Shown: positions 1 to 10,340 of the stretch, one piece after another | How positions within the stretch are numbered: position 1 is the stretch's first letter | How the letters are laid out: each line of letters opens with the position of its first letter | Assembly (NCBI GenBank): GCA_964034945.1 | Contig: OZ035963.1 | Coordinates: forward strand, 44,415,090 to 44,479,089 | Source: Chrysopilus asiliformis | Taxonomy: Eukaryota; Arthropoda; Insecta; Diptera; Rhagionidae | Direction: 5' to 3' | Length of the DNA: 64,000 nucleotides | Position numbers and translations under genes: made by a program | The notes under the pieces: generated by a model | Told to the model about the DNA's origin: nothing | The model's database searches: none | Seen by the model: the letters and a program-made list of their open reading frames with translations, nothing else

Positions 1-306
1 GGCTAAAAACTCACAAAAAAAACATTTTCTGAAAATTTCAAAGCTTGAATTTGTAGTACGAGAAATAACCTCTCTTTGGGTCGCAGCAGTTTGGTCAAAT
101 TGTATTAAATTATACAAGTTATATCAGTTGGCGCAAAAATGGCGTTTTTGCGATTTTGAAAAATCTCGGGGTATTGTGGACCACTCGATTAAAAATGGAA
201 AAATCGATTAAAAATGGAAAAATGTGATAGACAAACTTTTTTTTATGATTCATATATTTATTATATAACAGACAAAGTGAAATGAAGTGAAAAATTGCAA
301 TGAAAA

Positions 307-814
307 TCAGTCCGAAACGCAATGTTCGTAAGTCCAGTAACTTGCAGTCATTCCGGCGCATCCCAATTGAACAGCTCGATCGCACACGTTGCAATTTATG
401 ATATTTCGGCGGTTCATTTTTTTTGGCATATTTTTCTTACAAATTATGCAAAAATCCACGATTTGCCACGATCTTTTTGCTTTTTCGATAATGGTTTACC
501 GCCTTTCTTCTCCAATCTCTTTCGCTTCTTATCAGCCTTCTCACAAAGCTCATTTACAACCTCTGGCGATGTCAAAACGGCCGATTTCATCATTACATTC
601 AATAAATTATTCATTACATCCACATCAGCAGTAGCAACGTCGATTTTCGCCTTATCAAAACTCGCGATATAGCGCATCAAATTGGTTTTTGGAATTTTGA
701 ACGCCGTTGAAACTTGCCGGAGTGAGCTCTTGTGAGTTTTCACCTGCTTCATCGCCTCCAAAATATTGTCGAAATCAATTGATTTCTCCTTTTTAGCATA
801 ACGCGGTATTGTGG
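307..814 (-). pseudogene. psq-HTH / C-terminal zinc-finger transposase remnant (pogo/Tigger-like)
   Basis: On the minus strand a splice-acceptor-like TTTTTCAG precedes an open frame that begins TIPRYAKKEKSIDFDNI, then LEAMKQVKTHKSSLRQVS and IPKTNLMRY. This is the pipsqueak-type helix-turn-helix at the N-terminus of pogo/Tigger-like transposases. The frame continues through a lysine-rich stretch to KDRGKSWIFA and a stop at about 444. One missing T explains the stop: the next frame reads CIICKKNM, then CNVCDRA, CAGM and EHCVSD before a stop at 307. That cysteine/histidine spacing looks like a small PHD-like zinc finger. The DDE catalytic domain expected between the two ends is absent, so this is an internally deleted, frameshifted copy. 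The family call comes from the HTH pattern; the zinc-finger call is weaker. Confidence 0.6.
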
Positions 815-923
815 CTGAAAAAGGTAAGTAAATGTAACCGAAATTCTCTACAGAAGAGAACCTAACCTAAACATTGTATACTTGCATTTGAAAAATTATT
901 ATCGTACCAAAAAAATATTAGAA

Positions 924-1823
924 ACTAGCTTGCATACCCGTCGTTGCCGGGTTAAGCTTTTTGTCTAAGTTTTAGAATACGAAGAAAACCGGAAAGAACT
1001 TAAAAACTTTTTAATGGGTCTATGTTGGGGTTGGACCCCCGACGAACATCTATGCCAAATTTCAGGTCAATCGGTTCAGTACTTTCCCCGCGAAAGAGTA
1101 ATATATCGCAAAAACTAAGTTTCGAAATCACTTTACCCCCTCCCCTTACTCCCCCCCCCCCACCCATCGCTCTACTTTTCCGTATGCCTAAGTTGGAACT
1201 AGAACTACCACAGACACTCATACCAAATTTCAAGTCAATCGGTTCAGCAGTTTTTGCGTGCAAGAGGAACAGACAGACAGACAGACACCAACTCATTTTT
1301 AGTACCAGGAAGATCGAGCCATGCTCGGCGAGCTCAAAATCCTACTTTTGCTGATTTTTGGGGAAAAACTAAATTCACATTATCTTTACAGAGCTTTTCC
1401 AGAGTTTTTAAATTCCCGACCTCGAAAGCTAGAACTAAAACTAACGCGCGATAACAAAATTTCATAGAAATCGGTTGAGTAGTTATTGAGTAATCGCTGT
1501 CACCGATTTTTGAAACCTTTTGAGACACCAGGTGAGGGTTATCTTGGGGGTGAGGGAGAAGTCAGATTTTTAGTGGAAAAATCGAAAGCCCTTAGCCCCC
1601 TTAGTAATACTGTAAAGTTTCATTAAGATCGGACCACCCAATTCGAAGATACCAGGCGAGGGGTATCGAAGGGGAATTTTCTCAGGGGTGAGACCTATCT
1701 AGATCGATTTCTTGTCCCCGAAAATCCCTAACCCCCAAGTTTCGTGAAAATCGTTAGGCGGGTTTTCGAGATCGTTTGTTTTCGAGACAGACAGACAGAC
1801 GTTCCTCGTATTATATTATAGGA
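924..1823 (-). mobile_element. Non-autonomous Helitron, family A
   Basis: Read on the minus strand the 3' end at 924-928 is CTAGT, preceded by a short hairpin (ACCCGGCAACGACGGGT). The 5' end at 1823 begins TCCTATAATATAATACG and is followed by a CTGTCTGTCTGT run. A TC start, a hairpin and a CTAGT end with no terminal inverted repeat are the Helitron signature. The body has repeated blocks of the form 'AATCGGTTCAG...TTTTTG' and a C-rich tract near 1130-1165. No Rep/helicase ORF is present. A related copy lies at 34974-35464. Confidence 0.65.
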
Positions 1824-2149
1824 TATATTAGTATGATTGCCGAAAATCTAATGCTGTTTTTTTGCATGAAAAAACACTTATATGCATCAAATACACGAAG
1901 TTTGCTTGTCAAATGTCAAGAACTGAGTGGTCCATAATTCCCCGACAAAAGTGGTCCACAATTCCCCGAACGCTCTTTTTTACAATATGGCAGCTATTAG
2001 TAACACAATGCAAACTTCATGCAAAATTTCTTGTCTGTGTCGAATGCTTAAGGCTCCGCGAATATTATGAACATATTTACCTGAGTTGGTTCTTGAAAAA
2101 TCTGGTCAAATTAAACGAAACACAAAGTGAAATTTTTTTTTTCGAAGTA

Positions 2150-2960
2150 CAGTAATCCCCCGCTATACGGACGCTCGTTTTACGGAAATTCGAAGTTACG
2201 GAATTGACTAATATAGGAACAAATTCGCTATACGGATAAAAAAATTCGCTATTATGGACAAAAAAAAAATTTTTTTTGAATCACAGAAAAAAATCAAGAA
2301 AAAGTCCTCCATAATTATGTTGTATTTATTGTAAATGTATGTACACACTTAATTTCTCCGAAATTTCTGACACATTTTGTGTATACACAAAAGAGAATTA
2401 AAAAAAGGCAATAAAAAACTGCAGTGCGGTGTATTTTTAAAAAATCTATTTGCACTTCTTAAGCGAGAACTCCAATTGGGCAGAGGCAGCAGCAGAGGCA
2501 GAAGCAGAATCTGCTTTCTGTCCCACAATGAAATTTGAATTCTGACGAAACTAGCAGAAACCTACGTAGAAACAGCTACGTTTTTTTGTCCGCGGCATGA
2601 TTTGTCCCATAATATTTTGTTGGTTTTAACATATTCAATTGATTTATGCTCCATTTCAAGTAGTATAAATATTTTTTTTCTATAATTATATAGTTTTCTC
2701 ATGATTCTAGTGGTTAAATAATTATTTTAATATATTATGCTAATCTGTTTCGTATTACGGATTTTTTTGGTACGCATCTATCTATTTTTAATACGATCTT
2801 ATACTAAAATAGGTTTCTTTTTACGGACTTTACTATTGATTGGAACACATCTATTTATTCCCAGTACAATCTCATACTAAAATAGGTTTCGTTTTACGGA
2901 TTTTTGATATACGGACAGTTTCCGTAGAACGCATCCCGTCCGTAAAGCGGGGGATTACTG
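2150..2960. mobile_element. pogo/Tigger-type MITE, TA target duplication
   Basis: Terminal inverted repeats of 24 bp with one mismatch start CAGTAATCCCCCGCT and are flanked by TA on both sides (2148-2149, 2961-2962). A CAGT start with TA duplication is typical of pogo/Tigger elements. The interior is rich in TTTTACGGA motifs. From 2462 it carries the left part of the CAG-rich Harbinger-like family described at 32633-33069. No transposase is present. Confidence 0.8.
2462..2690 (+). mobile_element. Partial Harbinger-like CAG-TIR element, copy 1
   Basis: Starts after TTA (2459-2461) with AGCGAGAACTCCAATTG followed by a CAG/AGG-rich run. It matches the left 220 or so bases of the complete copy at 32633-33069, then diverges. 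The right terminus is missing. It lies inside the pogo-type MITE. Confidence 0.6.
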
Positions 2961-3149
2961 TATCACTTTTCTATTTGCTATCGAAGCGAGGTGATAGTGC
3001 GTATACACAAGTCTAGTACTGTTAGGAAAATTAGCTTAACATGAGGCAAACTGATTACAGTTATTTGCAGCTACCAACCACTACTAAGGAAAAAAAATAT
3101 GACGCTGGTCCACAATTCCCCGTGGTCCACAAAACCCCAGTCTCCCCTA

Positions 3150-3510
3150 CTAACTTGTATTCCCGCCGTTGTCAGGTAAAAGTTTTATGCACAAATTTTC
3201 TTGCGACGAAAAAACAAAAAAATAACTTTAAAATTTTTGAAAAAAATCGTTATGTCTTCAGAACCTCCCGTTCCGAATTTTAAAATTCTACCAGATTCGT
3301 GATCAGCGTCTGCAAAAACCGAAAAAAATTGAAAAAAGGATATTTGCGTTATCTTTATAGGACTATTAGAATTATGAAATTTCAACACCAGATTCGTGTG
3401 CAGCGACCCCAAAAAACCTTCCCCGCGAAACGATCAGGAGCGAAGCACGTTCTGGAAAGTTCATTGAATATTTTTTTCAAGAAAAAAATTTTCCGAGTTT
3501 CAACCGAAGT
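3150..3510 (-). mobile_element. Degenerate Helitron fragment, family B
   Basis: It contains the family B blocks 'AGGA...CTTCCGTTTCGAATTT' and 'ACCAGATTCGTG..CAGCGACCCC', and a degraded 3' terminus near 3150 (ACTAAC then TTCCCGCCGTTGTCAGG). Complete relatives are at 26824-27326 and 37440-37976. Confidence 0.5.
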
Positions 3511-3708
3511 TTAGTAGTAAAAATGGTCCATGCTAGACTTCGGGCACGAAACTTGGCTGACGCGTCCTTAACAATTTTCCTTCCATTGTTTCAACTGAAT
3601 TAATTTAAATTATGCAATCATTCGCCATGAGAAATTCGGTACAATCGTTTGTTCATATAAAAATTTCATTTCAATAAAAGCAAATATTTTTCAAATTATT
3701 AACCAACA

Positions 3709-4000
3709 GCTTGCATACCCGTCGTTGCCGGGTTAAGTTTTTTGTATAAGTTTTAGAATACGAAGAAAACCGGAAAGAACTTAAAAACTGCTGAGAAAAA
3801 TCCTATCCTTGGAGGACTATCAGTTGTGAATTAGCCTAACATCAGATTCGTGATCAGCGACCCCGAAAACCCCCTAATGAGAAAAGGATATGTGCGTTAT
3901 CCTTACAGGACCTTCCGTGTCTAATTTTGAGAATCTAACACCGGATTCGTGGTCAGCGACCCCGAAAACCCCCGAGTGCAACTTTTCAGCTTCCTATTGA
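3709..4000 (-). mobile_element. Helitron fragment with family A 3' end and family B body
   Basis: The 3' terminal part (CTTGCATACCCGTCGTTGCCGGG) matches family A, and the body (ACCTTCCGTGTCT, ACCGGATTCGTGGTC) matches family B. The copy is truncated on its 5' side. The mixture suggests the two families share ends or were recombined. Confidence 0.5.
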
Positions 4001-4059
4001 GCAGGATTAATGGCGAAAATCACGGTTTAAAAACACAAAGATATTAGTGATTTGACCTT

Positions 4060-4305
4060 CATAAAAAGAACTTGAAAAAAGTCATATCTGACGATGATAA
4101 CAAACATAACAAAAGCTATAATTGCGAATCAGGAGTAGGATTCTTGGCAAAATCGATAAATAACGATCTGGAAAGATCGCTAAGGGTATTGTATTATTTT
4201 GCACAGGTGGTTAATTTTCGCTCTGGCGGCGAAAATTTAAATACAATCTTGACAGTAGCGGCAAATTTAAAATTTGTTTTAAATTCGACATATTTTGAAA
4301 AGTAA
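4060..4305 (+). repeat. Short Penelope-associated repeat fragment
   Basis: Contains AACATAACAAAAGCTATAATT at 4101-4121, the block that marks the 3' end of the Penelope-like copies in this window (see 6291-6605). The sequence then diverges and I recognise nothing else. Confidence 0.35.
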
Positions 4306-4481
4306 ACAAATAACAATTTTCTTTCGAAAAAGTGTAATATTTAGCTGTGAAAAGTATTTATATAAGTCGGGCGGCCAGCCGGCAGTTTTTTATGCAATTC
4401 TAGATGGATTTCCGCACACTTTTCCTTTGAAAAACAAAATAGAAAAGTCTCCGAAAATCGTTTTAGAATTTCCCCGGATTA

Positions 4482-5056
4482 AGGTGGGTTTAGAAACACG
4501 AGCATTTTCATTTTTACTGGCAAAGTGAGCGGGATAGCGAAATTCAAATTTACGTGCGCAAAAAGTCGATCACATCAGTGTCTCACACGTACTTTCCCTT
4601 CCACTTTATGGCGAACTGTCACTGCACATCACCTTCGCGCAGCAATATGTTTGTTATCACTTCAATTTCACCTAACAAAATCATTTTGTGTGATGTTATA
4701 ATTAATAACATAATTATTATTACCTCCCGTTTCCATTTAAAATGCGTAGCTTTCAAATAAACATCGAACTTAACCTTACTTTTGCTGGCTGCCATAATTC
4801 CCCATAATTCAGGGGTAACATTTTGCTGGCAGGGCGGGGAAGTCCAATGTGTTTGTTGTTGTTTACTGCCATAACTTTCCTATCGTCGACGAAAATTATG
4901 GATAGTAAAACCACTACATGCAAGCAAAATTTCCAGTAAAATTTTTACTGAGTGGTTTCCCGTCCCTTTCCCACTTGGTGAAAAAGTCATAAGAAATCTG
5001 GCATTTCACTCACTTTGCCAGTAAAAATGAAAATGCTCGTGTTTCTAAACCCACCT
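4482..5056. mobile_element. PIF/Harbinger-type MITE, TTA duplication
   Basis: Perfect 48 bp terminal inverted repeats (4482-4529 and 5009-5056) start AGGTGGGTTTAGAAACACG and are flanked by TTA (4479-4481, 5057-5059). A three-base TTA duplication is characteristic of PIF/Harbinger. The identical TIRs suggest a fairly young insertion. No coding remnant is recognised. Confidence 0.85.
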
Positions 5057-5059
5057 TTA

Positions 5060-5757
5060 GCCAAATGAAAAGGTTTTACGTTTTTGGGAAAAATTTTTAA
5101 CAATCACAACAAAAAAATATAAGAAATAAACACAAATGGTTGAGGTTAAATACAAAAGATTTTTTTTTGCTGTCAGCAATTTCGATTCAATTCAATTTCA
5201 TTGCACTTTCTTGCTGCCAAGATGTGTTTCCCTCCCTGTTTCCGCACTACAACCGGTTTCCGCTGTTGGCCTCCACAAGCAAGAGTAATTTTCATTTCGC
5301 TGTGCGTGAAAGATCTCTTTTCATCAGCGATTTGAAAATTTCAACTTGAACACAAAGTAAAGGCGAATTTAATTTCGTTTTTTTAAGGAAAAGGTAAATG
5401 CGAGTAATTTTTAGACAATTAAGGGACGCATTCAACATTTTATTTCGTTTTTGCCAACGTGACAACAATTAAACAACATTCTTAAGTTGACGAAACTCAA
5501 ACATTAGTGTTTATCGACTGGTACGAGAGTAGTCGTTATGAAAATTCGTATTGGAAGGCTCAGCATTGCCAGAGTCATAGTCGAGTGTAATTTTATTGGA
5601 AAGTTGACAGCGAGAAACAAATACAACGCCATTTCATATCCACTACCACAAACATAAAATCTCTTATTCGTATTTATGGATAACGACACCGTTATGGATA
5701 ACTACATCGTTATAAGTGCCAAGACTGCTGGCATTCAATAACGGCGAACAGTTGTAT
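5060..5757. other. Unassigned AT-rich stretch
   Basis: No gene or element end is recognised. Short unsupported ORFs only. An ATGGATAAC..GTTAT motif is repeated near 5690-5715. Confidence 0.3.
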
Positions 5758-6345
5758 CAAAATTCCACTTTGAAGTCAAACTTTCCAATAAGATTTTTTA
5801 AAATTTGTTCCAATCGGATTTTGATGTATGGGAGTTTTATGTAGAATCATATTCTAAATCACTTTTGTTCTTGCACTTTTTTGATAAGACTCACCGTTTT
5901 TGAGATATTCTCAAAAAACCTTTTCATTCGTATGGGGGTACCCCCGTCCCGCGGATTGCGGGCGCACGGATTGAGCTAGAGACTTGAAATTTTGCGCAGA
6001 TCCGTTTTTCGTAAAATGCGAGGCTAAGTTCGTTAATGGGCAAAAATGGACCATTAGGGGGGGGGGGGGGGGGTACCCCCCATACGAACGAAAACGTTTT
6101 TTGCGAATATCTCAAAAACGGTACATCTTATCAAAAAAGTGCAAGAACAAAAGTTATTTAGAATATGATTCTACATAAAACTCCCATACATCAAAATCCG
6201 ATTGGAACAAGTTTTAAAAAAATCTTATTGGAAAATTTGAATTCAATTGAAATTTTGATACGCCGTTCAATTAAATCACCATACGGGTTTTCAATAATTG
6301 CCAGATTGGCAATTATAGCTTTTGTTATGTTTTGTATTGTATATG
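5758..6345. repeat. Inverted dimer of the Penelope-associated repeat
   Basis: Two copies of one block sit head to head. The block 'TTTTGATGTATGGGAGTTTTATGT...TTTTTGAGATATTC' at about 5818-5930 returns inverted at about 6085-6200. Between them are the central ATTGAGCTAGAGACTTGAAATTTT segment and a G run at 6057-6073. The right end finishes with AATTGCCAGATTGGCAATTATAGC, the in-frame tail of the adjoining Penelope ORF. Head-to-head dimers are common for Penelope-like elements. Confidence 0.6.
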
Positions 6346-6605
6346 TGCAAAGGTTCTAATGTCATTCTCTTATTGAAGTTATTTTCTTTGCATAATATTT
6401 TTATGTTATCGAAGTCGGGGAAATGATTTAACTTAATACAATGCTCGGCTAACGCCGTTTTATTATCCGACTTAGATTTGATATCCGATTTATGTCCAGA
6501 CATTCCTTTTTTTAGGTATTGGCTGGTGGTGACCACATATTTTGCATTACAAGGGACTTCAGATGACCCCGCGCATGGTACTTCATATACTATTAGATTC
6601 CAGTA
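6291..6605 (-). pseudogene. Penelope-like element, GIY-YIG endonuclease C-terminal remnant
   Basis: The minus frame reads VYEVPC, then KYVVTTSQYLKKGMSGHK, DNKTALAEHCIKLNHFPDF and NKRMTLEPLHI. This order fits the GIY-YIG nuclease at the C-terminus of Penelope-like retroelements: a degraded GIY/YIG core, the arginine/histidine helix (here KKGMSGHK) and the ALAEH..H..DF motif. The frame runs into the repeat block AACATAACAAAAGC and stops at 6291, which ties the window's many CATACGGGTTTTC repeats to Penelope elements. The 5' side is cut by the TIR element starting at 6606; reverse transcriptase is missing. Confidence 0.7.
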
Positions 6606-7383
6606 CAGCGATTTTTGTGCAAAAGGTGATAATTTTCCCGTGATCTTTCCCGTGATAAATGAAATGGGAAGTTTTTCAAATTTCAATTCAGAAAGTCACA
6701 AGACTGGGAAATTTTATCTCGAAAACAAAAAAAAATTTGGTTTTGGGAACCCGGTTGCCCTGTAGTTTTTTGTGGTGGCCCCTTTTCTGTTGACCTCCCT
6801 TGTTATCTCTTCCCAAACACGCTGTTTGTTGGCTTTTGCGTTGGGGGTTAGACGGCGGTGCAAAAAGAGAAGTTCTTCTCCACTAAATTTATGAGAAGCA
6901 GCCGTTGTTCCGCCGTTGGCCTAGCAACCTAAACATTAACAATTTTAACATTAATTTGTGACATTTTTTCGCGAATCAATCAACACACAAAAATTGAAAT
7001 TCATTGAATTTAATTCAAGTTCAAATTCAATTTATTGCGGCTTATATTTACACAAAATGGTTTTTTTACAGATGAAGTTTTGATTTTATTTTATAGCGAT
7101 GGAGGAGACACATCTAATATGACAGGAATTCGCGTATTACAAATTTCAACACACAAAACAAAACTCAGCCACCCTCGAAAAATCTCGGTGCGTCAGTGAC
7201 AGTTCAAAGTGAAGAGCACAGCTAGTGTGACCATATACGAATTTCGAGGGAAATTTCCAGTCGACTTTCCAATAAAATCTCACCAACACAGGTGCATGCA
7301 AACAAGCATACATTGACAGGAATTTGTGTCTTTATTGTTATCACGGCTTTTATCACTTATCACCTTTTGCACAAAAATCGCTG
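6606..7383. mobile_element. TIR element with TA duplication
   Basis: Terminal inverted repeats of about 28 bp (CAGCGATTTTTGTGCAAAAG...) are flanked by TA (6604-6605, 7384-7385). Because GTAC sits at both ends, a 4 bp duplication cannot be ruled out. It abuts the Penelope GIY-YIG remnant. The interior has no recognisable transposase. Tc1/mariner/pogo-like is the best guess. Confidence 0.6.
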
Positions 7384-7385
7384 TA

Positions 7386-7900
7386 CAGGTCTCTCGGAAT
7401 AGCTATATCTCGGATAGTCTTTTAGCCTAGTGTAGCATATACGGATATCTGGCAACACTGATAGTTGTGGAAGTTTCCCTATCCTTTCAGAGGATGCTCG
7501 TGGCCTAGAATCATTTGCCAGGAAGATTGAAATAGGTCACAATTTTTCTCGAATATTCGTGTTGTGTTGGCTCACCTGATTACTCGGATTTCCGGAAATT
7601 ATGTTTTCTAATTATGCTGCCGCTTCCATACGATCTTTGATTTTAGTACATTAATTTCAAAATTTTTGGTTCCCATTCAGAAATTTTTGCGTCTCCCGAT
7701 CAACTTAGTTAAATATTTTGAGTTAGAGGACATGGATAATGTTTTTTAGTGCTAGATTGACGTGAAAAAATGCTTTGGTTTGATTCGGCCGACTTTTGTT
7801 CAGAGTAGTTCGGTTTATGGTGCGGTTTTGTTTCACTAAAATTTCAATGATTCAGTGGTTTTTGCTTAGGTTTAAAAAAACTGGGTTACATCTCTAATAT
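7386..7900. other. Unassigned stretch
   Basis: No ORF, repeat unit or element end is recognised on either strand. Confidence 0.3.
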
Positions 7901-7903
7901 ACG

Positions 7904-8290
7904 GGGGGCGTTTTTTTAAAAAATGGCAGGCATTTTTCTTGAAAACGATACATGATAGAGAATAAAAAAACACTTCCTATAAAAGTTGTTAAGTATCTGT
8001 AGAGCATTTTAGTGATGACATTGAATGACCTTGAAATCCGTTATTTTTGGAGATATAAGCTATAATAACATTTTTTTTTAAATATCAAGCCCTATTTTTG
8101 AATCCACTATTTGACAGAGCAGTTAAAGATAAACGTTTTTTACTTTAGTAAAATTTTTCAAAAAATGCAGTTTTCGAGCAACTAATCAGAAAAGATTTAT
8201 TGATATTTTTATGGAATTCTAATCAATGTTCAATGTGTCCACCATTTAATTTTTTTGTATTCGCCTTGCGGACCGAAAATTTCAATAATT
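7904..8290 (-). pseudogene. Mariner-like transposase C-terminus and 3' end
   Basis: At 8222-8285 the minus strand reads VRKANTKKLNGGHIEH then stop, matching the conserved NGGHxEH terminus of mariner-type transposases. Downstream, the minus strand runs to CCATTTTTTAAAAAAACGCCCCCC at about 7905-7928, which looks like a mariner 3' terminal repeat. The rest of the transposase is missing. Confidence 0.45.
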
Positions 8291-8417
8291 TTTTTTTGTA
8301 AATTAATAAAAAAATATCCCAGACTTTCGCATCAATCTAATTGCAAATCGAAGACAATTACATACTTTGCATTCGATCTTCTACGCTTTACCTTCCACCC
8401 ATGACCGAATTATACAC

Positions 8418-8618
8418 AGGTCTGCTGGTTACTTTTTGACAGCCACCATTTTGCTACGTCATCGGCAAGAAATTCTTTGTAATGTTGATTGTGCGTACGG
8501 AGTTGTTTAGCTAGATGTTAGCTAGATTTGAGAATTAGGGAAAATTCCCATTGAGTCATATAAGAATTTCTTGCCGATGACGTCAGAGCCAAGAGAGAGT
8601 GAGCTGTCAAGCAGACCT
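8418..8618. repeat. Small palindromic MITE-like repeat
   Basis: A perfect 22 bp inverted repeat (ACGTCATCGGCAAGAAATTC.., 8456-8477 and 8562-8583) lies inside an outer one (AGGTCTGCT, 8418-8426 and 8610-8618). The 11-mer CCTTCCACCCA occurs on both sides (8391 and 8638) and may be a target duplication. Superfamily not determined. Confidence 0.45.
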
Positions 8619-8649
8619 TAGTCTGCTTGAAGGCCATGCCTTCCACCCA

Positions 8650-9330
8650 CAAAAGTAAAACCAGTTCGTCCCTTAATCGTTTTAATTTCTTATCAGGAGT
8701 CAAATGTTCCTTTTTTTGCTGTTTGTTCAGTGATATTTCGGCTGTGCTTCAAATCAAACGGAGTTCAAAAAGAAAAACTCCATCTGTGTCCTCTATTTTT
8801 TTTATTCCTTCTTCACTAACGCGAAAAAGAGGAAAATTCTTATTCGATTCCCGTGAAGTTTGGAATTTCCCGAAATTTTAAAAGTGCAGTGCCGAATGAG
8901 AAACTTAGCCTGGTTGCAGAATTGGACAAAGGATTTTTCCTCAAAAATTAATTTTTCCACGATTTGGATAACCCCCATAGAGGTAAATTCTTTTTCTTTC
9001 GGTCGCGTAAAGAAAACGCTGAAATTTTCTGTGGATGGCATCCTAAACAGCGCCCGATTATTTTGGGGGTTATTTTGCACAATCTTTTTGTGAATATTTT
9101 AAGTATTCAGCTACGACAAGGAAAATTTTACCACGGGGTTCTAGACGTGGATTTTCCACCAAATCGGACCCGATTCTACAAAAGAAAGATCGCGAAAGAA
9201 TCGTCGAATACGTCTTTTCGTACAAATCATCGAACCAACAGCCAAATCGCAGCATTTTTAAAGATTTTTCCGGATTTTCCTGTTGGCGTGGTCGTAGAAG
9301 CCGCATTTCTTTTATGTTTAACTTCACTTT
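8650..9330. other. Unassigned stretch with overlapping unsupported ORFs
   Basis: Three overlapping frames are open here on both strands (up to 155 codons), but none resembles a protein family and none has a consistent coding signature. I see no real gene. Confidence 0.3.
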
Positions 9331-9331
9331 T

Positions 9332-9435
9332 TAACCGACTTCCAAAAAGGAAAAGGTTCTCAATTCGACCTGAATGTTTTTTTTTTAATGTATGTTCACG
9401 TCTAACTTTTTACTGGGTTGACCGATTTTGATCGT
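9332..9435 (+). repeat. Dispersed repeat with 'AACCGACTTCC' motif
   Basis: The blocks TTAACCGACTTCCAAAAAGG, GGTTCTCAATTCGACCTG and TTTTTACTGGGTTGACCG form a sequence I know as a widespread insect repeat. Its class is not determined here. A short echo (ACCGACTTCCACTC) is near 15965. Confidence 0.45.
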
Positions 9436-9519
9436 CCCAAAGAGAAAGTTGTAGAGAAAGTTCCTGGTTGGGCCCCGCTGCAAATTCTCCCCATGGCGCT
9501 ATGCCTTCATACCCCATCC

Positions 9520-10115
9520 CATGTTAGATTCTACATCGTTTGAGATATCGACTTGTAATTTTCTGTGGTGTGTTCGATACAACACCAGGAAGGAGATTTT
9601 GCGTACAAACCCCCTCCTCCTGCTACATTCTACATTGTTAGAAATATCGAGTTGAATTTTTTGTGTTGTGTTCAGTACAACACCAGGAAGAATATTTTAC
9701 GTACTTCCCCACTGTTGACCCACCCCCTCAAATCCCCTCTCCCGCTAGATTCTACATCGCTTGAGATATCGAGTTGAAATTCTTTGCGTTGTGTTCAGTA
9801 CAACACAGGGAAGGTTCTTTTATATATTTCCCCCGTGTTAACCTACCCCCTTAAACCCCCTCTCCTGCTAAATTTTACATTGTTTGAGATAACGAGTGGA
9901 AATTTTTGGTGGGGTGCTTAGTACAATACCTGGAAGATTCTTATATATATTTTCCCTCTTCGGACTTATCCCCTCAACCCCCTCCCGTCCTAAATTCTAC
10001 ATCGTTTGAGATATGGAGTTGAATTTTTTGTGTTACGACACCGCGAAGGATATTTTACATATGAAGGATATTTTACGTGGCGCTTCCCCTCATACCCAGT
10101 CCCCTGCTAGATTCT
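9520..10115. repeat. Diverged minisatellite, unit about 122 bp
   Basis: The anchor 'GCTAGATTCTACATCGTTTG' recurs with changes at about 9523, 9623, 9745, 9868, 9990 and 10104. The spacing is about 122 bp except for a shorter first interval. Each unit also has AGATATCGAGTTGAA, GTTCAGTACAACACC and a C-rich spacer. Units differ at many bases, so the array is old. No coding role is seen. Confidence 0.7.
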
Positions 10116-10340
10116 GCATGATTAAAGATATAATAGTTAATATTAAAAACTATTAATTCACATTTTGTTTGATGTATCCGTTTGGCGTTTTTTGTAGCTT
10201 TACTCATATTAAAAATTAAAACTAAAAAACGTTCAAAATAAAAAAAATTTTTTTTGAAAAAATAAAACCAACTTTAAAAAAATAACTAAAAAGAAAAAAA
10301 GCACTAAAAAGAAAGAAAAGCACTAAAAAGAAAAAATAAT
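10116..10340. other. A-rich spacer
   Basis: Low-complexity A-rich sequence, including an imperfect repeat of GCACTAAAAAGAAA at about 10300-10335. Confidence 0.4.

Larger units (their letters stand above)
160..3140 (-). mobile_element. Composite remnant of a pogo-like DNA transposon
   Basis: The region is bounded by a motif of the form GTGGACCA...GGGG. It reads CGGGGTATTGTGGACCACT near 166-185, and its inverse TGGTCCAYAATTCCCCG occurs at about 1928-1946, 1953-1970 and 3106-3139. Between the ends lies a minus-strand psq-type transposase remnant (307-814). Two younger insertions split the body: a Helitron (924-1823) and a pogo-type MITE (2150-2960). I infer one old element whose subterminal motif repeats are transposase-binding sites. 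The exact ends and target duplication are not clear, so the outline is an inference. Confidence 0.45.

Noticed and set aside
1000..1296. Similar peptides encoded at 1000-1296 (minus) and 34938-35289 (plus)
   Set aside because: Similarity is at DNA level between two copies of a non-coding Helitron, not conserved protein.
8964..9431. 155-codon plus-strand ORF
   Set aside because: Its C-terminal part is a translation of the AACCGACTTCC dispersed repeat; the rest matches nothing.
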